This document shows positions 43,844 to 51,107 of a stretch of 64,000 bases of DNA, one piece after another; positions within the stretch are counted from its first letter, which is position 1; each line of letters begins with the position of its first letter. The notes beneath the pieces are model-generated. The model was not told the origin of the DNA. It worked only from the letters and a program-made list of their open reading frames with translations, and did no database searches. A program made the translations under genes and the position numbers. This DNA is from Sandaracinaceae bacterium (GTDB taxonomy: Bacteria; Myxococcota_A; Polyangia; Polyangiales; Sandaracinaceae). The DNA lies in assembly GCA_019637095.1 (NCBI GenBank), contig JAHBWG010000011.1, positions 62,001-126,000 of the forward strand, read 5' to 3'.

Positions 43844-45853
43844 TCAACCGCCGCGGAGCTGATCGAGCAGGGCCTTGCCGAAGGCGGCGGCCTCCTCGTG
43901 CGCGACCGGCGCGTCGAGCTTCGCGTCGTAGTGCTCGATCGCGTGCTCGGGCAGGCCCTCGAGGAAGCGCGAGGGGACGAGCGGCGTCGCGCGCCCGCGC
44001 ATCACGCGCTTGCGCGGCCGGCAGAGGTAGAGCACCCGCCGCGCGCGCGTGACGCCGACGTAGAACAAGCGGCGCTCCTCCTCCACGTCGGTCGGCGCCG
44101 CCTCGGTCACCTTCGGGTCGAGCGTGCGCGCGTGAGGCAGCGTGCCCTCGACGAGCCCGATGAAGAACACCACGTCGAACTCGAGGCCCTTGCTCGCGTG
44201 CAGGCTCGAGAGCGTCACCCGCTCGCCCGTCTTCTCCGCCTCGGAGTCCACGTCGAGGGTGAGCCGCACGAGGAACTCGTCGATCGAGCGCTGCTTGCCC
44301 GACTCCGCGAAGCGCGCGAGCGAGCGCAGCACGTACTCGATGTTCCCCCACCGGCGCTGCGCGCTCGGGCCCGCCTCCTCGGTGAGGAGCCGCGCGAGGC
44401 CGACGTCGTCGAAGAGCTTGCGCGCGGTCGCCTCGAGCGCGCCCGTCGCGAAGCCGCGCCGCGCCTCGGCGATCGCGCCGAGCAGCCGCCGCGCGCCCAC
44501 CCGCGCCGCGTCGGGCACGTCGTCGATGGTGTCGATGCGCCCGAGCGCGTCGGCGAACGTGATCTGGTGCGCGAGCGCGTAGCGGGTGAGGCGCGTGATC
44601 GTCGTGTCCCCGATCTGCCGCGCCGGGTAGTTCACGATGCGCCGCAGCGACAGCTCGTCCTCGGGGTGCACCACGACGCGCAGGTACGCGACCGCGTCCT
44701 TGATCTCCTTCTTGTCGAACAGCTTCGTCCCCCCGAACAAGCGGTACGGGATCTGGTTCGCGCGCAGCTCCTCCTCGATCGGCCGCGCCTGCAGGTTCGA
44801 GCGGTAGAGCACCGCGATCGAGCCTGCGCGCTGGCCTTCGCCGCGCAGCCCGCGGATCTCGTGCGCGACGAGGCGCGCCTCCGTCTCCGCGTCGTCGACG
44901 GCGCAGAGGCGCACCTTGGGCCCGGCGCCCATCGCCGCGCGCAGCACCTTCTCGTGGCGCTTGCGGCGCGAGCGCGCGATCGCCTCGTTGGCCACGTCGA
45001 GGATCGGCGAGTGCGAACGGTAGTTCGTCTCGAGCTTGACGATCGCCGCGCCGGCGAAGTGCGCTTCGAAATCGAGGATGTTGCCGACCTCCGCGCCGCG
45101 CCACCCGTAGATCGACTGGTCGTCGTCGCCGACGACGGTGACGTTGCCGCGCGCGTTGGCGAGCAGCCGCACGAGCTCGAGCTGGATCGCGTTCGTGTCC
45201 TGGAACTCGTCGACGAGCAGGTAACGGAAGCGCTCGCGCCAGCGCTCGCGCACGTCCTCGCGGGCGTGCAGGACCGCGACGGGCGCGCCGACCAGATCGT
45301 CGAAGTCCACCGCGCACATGCTGCGCAGCGCGGCCTGGTAGTGCGGGTAGACGTCGCGCGCGACCGCGTCGTACTCGAAGTCGGTCGGATGCACGTCCTC
45401 GGGCCCGACGCCCTTGTTCTTCCACAGCGAGATCCGCGCGTGCACCGAGTAGAGGTCCAGCTTGCGGTCCGCGATCCCCTCGCGCTTGACGATCTCGCGG
45501 ACGAGCCCGAGCGCGTCGCCCTGGTCGAAGATCACGAAGCGGCCGGGGTAGCCCAGCGCCTTGGACTCCTCCCGCAGGAAGCGGACGCCGAAGCTGTGGA
45601 ACGTGCTCAGCCAGAGCTTCTCGGCGCGCGAGCGCCCGACGAGCGGGATCATGCGCTCGGCCATCTCGGCGGCGGCCTTGTTGGTGAAGCTCACCGCGAG
45701 GATCGACTCGGGGCGCACGCCCCGCTCGCACAGCCGCGCGATGCGCTGGGTGATCACGCGGGTCTTGCCCGAGCCGGCGCCGGCGAGCACGAGGAGCGGG
45801 CCCTCGCCGTGCTCCACGGCGGCCTGCTGCGCGGGGTTCAGCTTCGCGCTCAC
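43844..45853 (-). CDS. Rep/PcrA-type SF1A DNA helicase
   Basis: This is a 669-aa superfamily-1A helicase. It has the Q motif LNPAQQAAVEH, Walker A AGAGSGKT (about 24-31), SFTNKAAAEMAERM (motif Ia), LVDEFQDTN (motif II), VVGDDDQSIYGWRGA (motif III), LETNYRSHSPIL (motif IV), SSLHASKGLEFDVVF (motif V) and EERRLFYVGVTRARRVLYL (motif VI). It unwinds DNA 3'-5', probably in replication-fork restart or repair. The GTG at 45853 gives the expected family start (SAKLNPAQ) 13 nt after the methyltransferase stop; an ATG at 45892 would overlap that gene. A second, clearly different SF1A helicase lies at 51.1 kb. Confidence 0.88.
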   Translation of the reverse strand: MSAKLNPAQQAAVEHGEGPLLVLAGAGSGKTRVITQRIARLCERGVRPESILAVSFTNKAAAEMAERMIPLVGRSRAEKLWLSTFHSFGVRFLREESKALGYPGRFVIFDQGDALGLVREIVKREGIADRKLDLYSVHARISLWKNKGVGPEDVHPTDFEYDAVARDVYPHYQAALRSMCAVDFDDLVGAPVAVLHAREDVRERWRERFRYLLVDEFQDTNAIQLELVRLLANARGNVTVVGDDDQSIYGWRGAEVGNILDFEAHFAGAAIVKLETNYRSHSPILDVANEAIARSRRKRHEKVLRAAMGAGPKVRLCAVDDAETEARLVAHEIRGLRGEGQRAGSIAVLYRSNLQARPIEEELRANQIPYRLFGGTKLFDKKEIKDAVAYLRVVVHPEDELSLRRIVNYPARQIGDTTITRLTRYALAHQITFADALGRIDTIDDVPDAARVGARRLLGAIAEARRGFATGALEATARKLFDDVGLARLLTEEAGPSAQRRWGNIEYVLRSLARFAESGKQRSIDEFLVRLTLDVDSEAEKTGERVTLSSLHASKGLEFDVVFFIGLVEGTLPHARTLDPKVTEAAPTDVEEERRLFYVGVTRARRVLYLCRPRKRVMRGRATPLVPSRFLEGLPEHAIEHYDAKLDAPVAHEEAAAFGKALLDQLRGG

Positions 45854-45866
45854 GTCGGGGCGATTG

Positions 45867-47186
45867 CTACTCGTCGGATCGCCGCGCAGCAAGCCGCGCG
45901 TGCGGATCTCTGCGAGAGAGGTGCGCGACGAGCTCGAGGTGCGGCGTCTGGGGCAGCGTGTCGAAGGCCTGGACGCGCTCGAGGACGAAGGTGGCCGTGA
46001 GGGCGTCGAGATCGCGCGCGAGCGAGGCGGGCTCGCAGCTCATGATCGCCAGGTGCGCGGGGGCGAGCCGGGCGAGCCCCGCGACGACGTCCGCGCCGAG
46101 GCCGGCGCGCGGCGGGTTCGCGACGACGAGGTCCACCTCGCGGCCGAGCTGGCGCGCGACGAAGGTCGCGGCGTCCTCGGGCGCGACCCCGAGGGCGGCC
46201 GCGCTCTCCGGGAAGGCCTCGCAAGGGACGACCTCGGCGAAGCGCTCGCGCAGCCGCGCGGTGGTGACGCCCGCGCCGGCGTAGAGATCGAACGCGAGGC
46301 GCCCGGCGTAGGGCGCGCCGCGCGCGTCCCCGAGGAGCGCGTCGTACGCCATCGCGGCGACGGCCGGGCTCGGCTGCAGGAACCCGAGCGGCCCGACGCG
46401 GCTCGCGCGCCCGCCGATCGCCACGTCGAGCCACGGCTCGCCCGCGAGCGCGCGCGGCGCGTCGCCGCGGATCGCGTTGCCCGACGACGGCTGCACGCTC
46501 CACGCGAACGCGGCGACGCTCTCGAGGCGCCGCGCGATCGCCGGCGCCTCGCTCTCTTCCTTCGCGGTGACGAGCGTGGCGAGCACGCGCGCGCCGTCGG
46601 TCTTGAGCCAGACGTAGCGCAGATCGCCGCGCCCTTCGCGGTACGGCGGCACGCCGAGCGCGCTCGCCGCGTCCGCGATGGCGTCGGCGACCTCGGTGAT
46701 GCGCGGGTGATCGACGAGGCAGCCGCGCATGTCCGCGACCTCGTGCGTGCCGCGCACGTAGCTCCCGAGCGTGAGCGCGCCCGCGCGGCCGCCCGCGACG
46801 CGCTTGCTCGACCACCGGTAGCCGAGCGCGCCGGCGCCCGCGAGCGCGCCCTCGACGGGCAGCCCGAGCGCGCGCGCCCGCTCGCGCTTCATCGCGCGCT
46901 GCGCGTCGAGCTCGACCGCCATCAGCGGGCAGCCGGTGCAGGCGCCGCCGCGGACCGCGTGCCGGGGGCAGGGCGGCTCGCGCCGCGCCGCGTGCGCGGT
47001 GAGCACCGCTTCGAGCGACGCGAACGCGCGCGCGTGCTGGCGCGAGATCGCCTCGACCCGCGCGCGCACGCGCTCGGTCGGGAACGCCCCCGCGACGTGC
47101 ACCTCGCGTCCGTCGAGCGGTCCGGTCCCGTCGCCGCGCGCGGAGAGCCCGTCGAGCGTGAGCTCGACCACCTCGCCGACCTGCAT
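45867..47186 (-). CDS. RNA m5U methyltransferase (RlmD/TrmA family)
   Basis: This is a 439-aa enzyme. An N-terminal TRAM domain (about 1-55) is followed by four iron-sulfur-type cysteines (C73, C83, C86 and C156). A class I SAM methyltransferase domain follows with FDLYAGAGVTTARL (about 299-312), the catalytic-base motif VVANPPRAGL and the nucleophile Cys384 in SCEPASLARDL. This matches uracil-5 methyltransferases acting on 23S rRNA or tRNA; the iron-sulfur site points to the RlmC/D side. Which uridine is modified cannot be told from sequence alone. ATG at 47186 is preferred over GTG at 47189. It may be co-transcribed with the helicase gene. Confidence 0.87.
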   Translation of the reverse strand: MQVGEVVELTLDGLSARGDGTGPLDGREVHVAGAFPTERVRARVEAISRQHARAFASLEAVLTAHAARREPPCPRHAVRGGACTGCPLMAVELDAQRAMKRERARALGLPVEGALAGAGALGYRWSSKRVAGGRAGALTLGSYVRGTHEVADMRGCLVDHPRITEVADAIADAASALGVPPYREGRGDLRYVWLKTDGARVLATLVTAKEESEAPAIARRLESVAAFAWSVQPSSGNAIRGDAPRALAGEPWLDVAIGGRASRVGPLGFLQPSPAVAAMAYDALLGDARGAPYAGRLAFDLYAGAGVTTARLRERFAEVVPCEAFPESAAALGVAPEDAATFVARQLGREVDLVVANPPRAGLGADVVAGLARLAPAHLAIMSCEPASLARDLDALTATFVLERVQAFDTLPQTPHLELVAHLSRRDPHARLAARRSDE

Positions 47187-47198
47187 CACGGCACGAGT

Positions 47199-47897
47199 CT
47201 ACGGGCCGCGCTCGCCGAGCGCCCGCTCGAGCACGCGATCGGCGTCGGTGACCTGCGCGATCAGGTAGCGCGCGAGGATCTCCTCGCGCTCGTCGGGGTC
47301 GAGATCGCCGTGGCGGCCGCGCGAGGCGACGTAGAGCGTGATCGCGCTCGCGACCGACACGTTGAGGCTCTCGACGAAGCCGACCATCGGGATGGCGTAG
47401 GTGCCCGCGGCGGCCGCGCGCACCGCGGGGGAGACGCCGCGGTGCTCGTTGCCGAACACGATCGCCGCGCGCGGCACCTCCGCGATCGCCTCGGGGCCGA
47501 CCGCCCCGTCCATCGCCGCGACGTACACCGCGTAGCCGCGCGCCGCGAGGTGCGAGAGACAACGTTCCGTGCTCTCGTGCTTGTGGAGATCGAGCCAGCG
47601 GTGGGTCCCGCGCGTCACGCGCGTCGAGACCGCGAACGGATGGCGCTGCTCGATCACGTGGACCTCGTGGCAGCCGAACGCGTCGGCGGAGCGCATCACC
47701 GCGGCGCCGTTGTGGGGGTCCGCGAGATCCTCGAGCACCGGGATCAGCGACCGCGTGCGCGCCGCGACGACCTCGCGCATCCGCGCGAGCCGCGCGTCGG
47801 TGACCACCGGCGCGAGCGCCCGGACCACGTCGGCGGCGGGCCAGGGCAGCGGGAGCGCGGCGTCGAGCGCGACGACCTCGGGGAGATCGCGGCGCAC
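47199..47897 (-). CDS. trmH: SpoU-family RNA 2'-O-methyltransferase, TrmH-like
   Basis: This is a 232-aa SPOUT methyltransferase. Motif 1 is LEDLADPHNGAAVMRSADAFG, motif 2 is AIVFGNEHRGVS, and motif 3 is IPMVGFVESLNVSVASAITLY, which forms the trefoil knot. The knot sequence and the C-terminal DPDEREEILARYL region fit tRNA (Gm18) methyltransferase TrmH. It starts with GTG at 47897, five nt after the kinase stop, and is co-directional with the kinase and the m5U methyltransferase. The assignment to Gm18 is from family similarity. Confidence 0.85.
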   Translation of the reverse strand: MRRDLPEVVALDAALPLPWPAADVVRALAPVVTDARLARMREVVAARTRSLIPVLEDLADPHNGAAVMRSADAFGCHEVHVIEQRHPFAVSTRVTRGTHRWLDLHKHESTERCLSHLAARGYAVYVAAMDGAVGPEAIAEVPRAAIVFGNEHRGVSPAVRAAAAGTYAIPMVGFVESLNVSVASAITLYVASRGRHGDLDPDEREEILARYLIAQVTDADRVLERALGERGP

Positions 47898-47902
47898 GTG
47901 CC

Positions 47903-49180
47903 CTACGAGTCCTCCGCCTTGGTCGCGCCGCCGTGGATCAAGACGCGGATGTCGTCCCCGACGAAGCTGTCGCTCACCTCGGTCGCGTCCTCGTGGACCG
48001 TCGAGTAGTCGAAGTCCTCGATGGTGACGGTCGGCGTGCGCAGGTCGAGCAGCGGATCCGGCAGCGTCTCGCCGAAGTCGACCGGCGCGCCGAGCGGCCG
48101 CGGCGGGCGCTTGCTGCGGCGCAGGTCGTCCTTCGCGCGCCGGATCATGTCCAGCATCGCCGCGGCGGAGCGCGGGCGCTCGTCGCGATCCGCGCTCAGC
48201 GCGCGCATCACCGTCGCCTCGACGGAGGGGTTGATGCGCGGCTGGAAGCGGCTCGGCGCGAGCGGGCGTGACGTCAGGATCTTGCGCAGGAGCTGCTCGT
48301 AGTTGTCCGCGTTGAACGGGAGCACGCCGGTGAGGCACTCGTACAGCAAGACGCCCATCGCCCAGAGATCGACGCGGTGATCGATGTCGCGCTCGCCGCG
48401 CGCCTGCTCGGGCGAGAGGTAGTACGGCGTGCCGACGACGACGCCGGTCACCGTGATCGAGAGCGTCTGGTCCTCGACCATCTTGCTGACGCCGAAGTCG
48501 AGGAGCTTGGCGACCGTCACGCCGCGGCGCTCGACGAGGAAGACGTTCTCGGGCTTGAGGTCGCGGTGGATCACGCCGCGCTCGTGCGCCGCCTCGAGCG
48601 CCGAGAGGATCTGCTCGGCGATCTCGAGCGCCTCCTCCTCGGAGAGCGCGCCCTCGCTCTGGATGCGCTGCGCGAGGCTCTGACCCTCGAGCAGCTCCAT
48701 CACCTGGAAGGGCTTGCCGTCGTCGAGGTGGCCGAGGTCGAACACCTCGACGATGTTCGGGTGCCCGAGCGAGCTCGCGACGCGCGCCTCGCGCAGGAAG
48801 CGGCGCTCGGACTCCGAGCCGCGATCCCAGCCGCGGTAGAGGATCTTGAGCGCGACGGGCTTGCGGATGCGCTCGTTCACCGCGCGGAACACCGCGCCCA
48901 TCCCGCCGCGGCCGATGAGCGCCTCGATGCGGTACTTGTCCTCGACGACCTGCCCGATGAACGCGTCGAGCTGCGCGGGATCGAGCGCGGCGCCGCCTTC
49001 GTCGTGCGACCACGGATGCAGGCTGTGCTCCCAGGAGTAGTCCTCCTCGGACGGCGGCGGCTTGGGGCGCACGCGAGGCTTGGCCTTCTCCAGCCGCTTG
49101 CCGGTGACCGGGCAGTGCGTCGACTCCGCCTCGTGGGGCAGCCCGCAGTGGCTGCATCGGATGAAGCGCTGTTGGCTCAC
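47903..49180 (-). CDS. Hanks-type serine/threonine protein kinase with zinc ribbon
   Basis: This is a 425-aa kinase. The N-terminal CSHCG...HCPVTG (9-26) looks like a zinc ribbon. The kinase domain is about 83-345, with the glycine loop IGRGGMGAVF (89-98), Lys112, HRDLKPEN (205-212), DFG (228-230) and GTPYYLSPEQA (250-260). There is no transmembrane helix or extracellular sensor, so it is cytoplasmic. The C-terminal tail (about 350-425) is rich in Asp, Thr and Pro with several Ser/Thr-Asp sites. Such kinases are numerous in myxobacteria. It heads a run that includes trmH, and its substrates are unknown. Confidence 0.92.
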   Translation of the reverse strand: MSQQRFIRCSHCGLPHEAESTHCPVTGKRLEKAKPRVRPKPPPSEEDYSWEHSLHPWSHDEGGAALDPAQLDAFIGQVVEDKYRIEALIGRGGMGAVFRAVNERIRKPVALKILYRGWDRGSESERRFLREARVASSLGHPNIVEVFDLGHLDDGKPFQVMELLEGQSLAQRIQSEGALSEEEALEIAEQILSALEAAHERGVIHRDLKPENVFLVERRGVTVAKLLDFGVSKMVEDQTLSITVTGVVVGTPYYLSPEQARGERDIDHRVDLWAMGVLLYECLTGVLPFNADNYEQLLRKILTSRPLAPSRFQPRINPSVEATVMRALSADRDERPRSAAAMLDMIRRAKDDLRRSKRPPRPLGAPVDFGETLPDPLLDLRTPTVTIEDFDYSTVHEDATEVSDSFVGDDIRVLIHGGATKAEDS

Positions 49181-49231
49181 GTTCCCCGCCGGGCCCCAAG
49201 GTATCCCTGGGCGTGCTCCATCACAAGCGTT

Positions 49232-49729
49232 TCAGGGGCGCCGTGTGCCGAGCCGGATGCCGATCACGAGGGTCCCGTTCTGATACGATTGTCCCGCGAT
49301 GAAGACCGGGTCGCCCGGCGACGCGACCACGTCGAGCTCGGGCAGGTAGTCGCGCTGGCCCGGGCGGTTGATCGAGACCTGCAGCCGGTAGCGTCCCTCC
49401 GCCGTGACCTCGCGCAGCACGAGCCGCATGCTGCGCCCGTTGGGCAGCGGGACGATCTCCTCCACGCCGACGCGCAGCCGCACGCGGGGCGAGGACAGGA
49501 GCGCCATCGACTGGAACGCGTCGAACGGCGAGCGGCGCAGCGCGGGCACGTTCACGAGGCGCGGATCCACGGGGCCCGCCTCGCGCGAGGCGAGCACGAT
49601 GAGCACCTCGCCGTCGGCGCTGGCCGCGGGCTGCGCGCTCGCCGGCGGCTGCGCGAGCGCCGGCACCGCGAGGACGCCGAGCAAGCCGAGCAACCCGGCT
49701 GGGAGCCACGTTCGAAGCGCGCGGGTCAC
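49232..49729 (-). CDS. Exported protein following the anti-sigma gene
   Basis: This is a 165-aa protein with a signal peptide (WLPAGLLGLLGVLAVPALA). The mature part (about 40-165) has no recognised family; it contains VLIVLASREAGPVDPRL, then MRLVLREVTAEGRYRLQVSI, and is probably beta-rich. It starts with GTG at 49729, and GTGA overlaps the anti-sigma stop by 4 nt. Sigma factor, anti-sigma factor and this exported protein form a coupled trio in which it may be the periplasmic modulator. That role is inferred from position. Confidence 0.78.
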   Translation of the reverse strand: MTRALRTWLPAGLLGLLGVLAVPALAQPPASAQPAASADGEVLIVLASREAGPVDPRLVNVPALRRSPFDAFQSMALLSSPRVRLRVGVEEIVPLPNGRSMRLVLREVTAEGRYRLQVSINRPGQRDYLPELDVVASPGDPVFIAGQSYQNGTLVIGIRLGTRRP

Positions 49730-50349
49730 TGGATCCGATCCCGCCCTTCGTCGCGGTCGAGGGAAGGCGCGTGGGGGTCCTCCGGCTTCTCGTCGCTGAT
49801 CCAGACGACGGCGTACTGCGCGCCCTGGTCCTCGACCTGGAAGATCGCGCCCGTGGAGTGCCCGAAGTCGATCTGCTCGATCTCGGAGCCGGGCGGTGGG
49901 CTCGCCGTCGCGATCGGGTCGGGGCGCGCCGGCGCGTCGGGGGCGCGCAGGACGAAGAAGGCGACCGCGGCGGCCGCCGCGAGCCCGACCGTGGCGACGC
50001 TGACCCAGAGGCCCATGCGGGAGGTCGGGGGCGAGGCCTTGGGCGCGCCGCCGGCGATCGCGCGCAGCGCGGGCCGCGGCCGCTCGGCCTCCGCCGCGGG
50101 CTCGATCGCGGCCGGCGGCTCGGACAGCGCGCGCTCGATCGCGGCGAACGCGGCGTCGCCGTCGGGCGCCTCGACGTGCTCGGGCGCGAGGGCGGCGCGC
50201 AGCAGCGTGCGGAGCCGCTCGAGCCCCTCGAGCCGCGCGCGCAGGTCCGCGTCCGCCTCGAGCTCCGCGCGAAACGCCTCGGCCTCCTCCGGGGCGAGGT
50301 CCCCATCGAAGTGGCGCTGCAGCGTGTCGTCGCGGTTGGGCTCGGTCAT
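49726..50349 (-). CDS. Membrane-anchored anti-sigma factor
   Basis: This is a 207-aa protein. The N-terminal ~80 residues (QRHFDGDLAPEEAEAFRAEL) are helical and resemble the anti-sigma zinc-finger-type domain, but lack the HxxxCxxC zinc signature. A single membrane helix (about 113-132, LWVSVATVGLAAAAAVAFFV) is followed by a periplasmic region. It lies 3 nt after the ECF sigma gene and is coupled to the next exported protein gene. This arrangement is typical for membrane anti-sigma factors that sequester an ECF sigma factor. Identity is from context and topology. Confidence 0.82.
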   Translation of the reverse strand: MTEPNRDDTLQRHFDGDLAPEEAEAFRAELEADADLRARLEGLERLRTLLRAALAPEHVEAPDGDAAFAAIERALSEPPAAIEPAAEAERPRPALRAIAGGAPKASPPTSRMGLWVSVATVGLAAAAAVAFFVLRAPDAPARPDPIATASPPPGSEIEQIDFGHSTGAIFQVEDQGAQYAVVWISDEKPEDPHAPSLDRDEGRDRIQ

Positions 50350-50352
50350 GGC

Positions 50353-51051
50353 TCACTCCTCGATGTCGAGGTCTCCTTGCATGTAGTCGCTCAACGAGGC
50401 TTGCATCTTCTTTCGTGCATGGAACAGGCGGCTCATGATCGTGCCCTTGGGCACCTCGAGCACCTCCGACATCTCCTCGTAGGAGAGCCCCTCGATCTCG
50501 CGCAGCACGATCACGGCGCGGTGATACTCCGGCAGCTCGTCGAGCGCCGCCTGGATCCTCTCGAGCAGCTCGCGGCGGATCACGGTCTTGGAAGGATTGG
50601 CATCGAGCATCCGCGGGAGCAACGCGCCGTCGCCCGCGATCTCGTCGGCCTCGCGACCGACGCGGTCGTCGTACTCGACGCCCTTGGCGTTCTTGCGGCG
50701 GCGCACGTGGTCGATCGCGAGGTTCATGATGATCCGGTAGAGCCACGTGTAGAAGCTGCTCGAGCCCTGGAACTGCCCGATGTGGCGGTGCACCTTGACG
50801 AAGCCGTCCTGCACGACGTCCGCCGCGTCGTGGTGGTTCTTCACCACCCCGTACGCGACCGCGTGAGCCCGCCGGTGGTAGCGGTCGAACAGCATTCGGA
50901 ACGCGGCTTGGTCTCCCTCCTGGACGCGCTCGACGAGCTCCCGGTCGTCGAGCGTTCCGTCTGCGTCGTTGGACGGGCCCTCCGAGGCTTCATTCACGCC
51001 CGCGCCCGCCTCGTCGGCGGCGTCGGCGTGCTCCTCGGCGGCCGGCTTCAT
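50353..51051 (-). CDS. ECF-type RNA polymerase sigma factor
   Basis: This is a 232-aa ECF sigma factor with a 30-40 residue acidic N-terminal extension. Region 2 spans about 38-100 (MLFDRYHRRAHAVAYGVVKNH, VVQDGFVKVHRHI, YTWLYRIIMNLAIDHVRRRK). Region 4 is about 155-220 (LDELPEYHRAVIVLREIEGL, SYEEMSEVLEVPKGTIMSRL). ATG at 51051 is used; an in-frame ATG at 51072 adds seven residues. It is transcribed divergently from the pcrA-like helicase, with the short 51052-51107 space between. The anti-sigma gene follows immediately. Target genes are unknown. Confidence 0.9.
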   Translation of the reverse strand: MKPAAEEHADAADEAGAGVNEASEGPSNDADGTLDDRELVERVQEGDQAAFRMLFDRYHRRAHAVAYGVVKNHHDAADVVQDGFVKVHRHIGQFQGSSSFYTWLYRIIMNLAIDHVRRRKNAKGVEYDDRVGREADEIAGDGALLPRMLDANPSKTVIRRELLERIQAALDELPEYHRAVIVLREIEGLSYEEMSEVLEVPKGTIMSRLFHARKKMQASLSDYMQGDLDIEE

Positions 51052-51107
51052 CGCGCGATTTGTAGCATGCACCGCTCCGCGCCGGGTCTGCTAGCCTCAC
51101 GGGCGCC

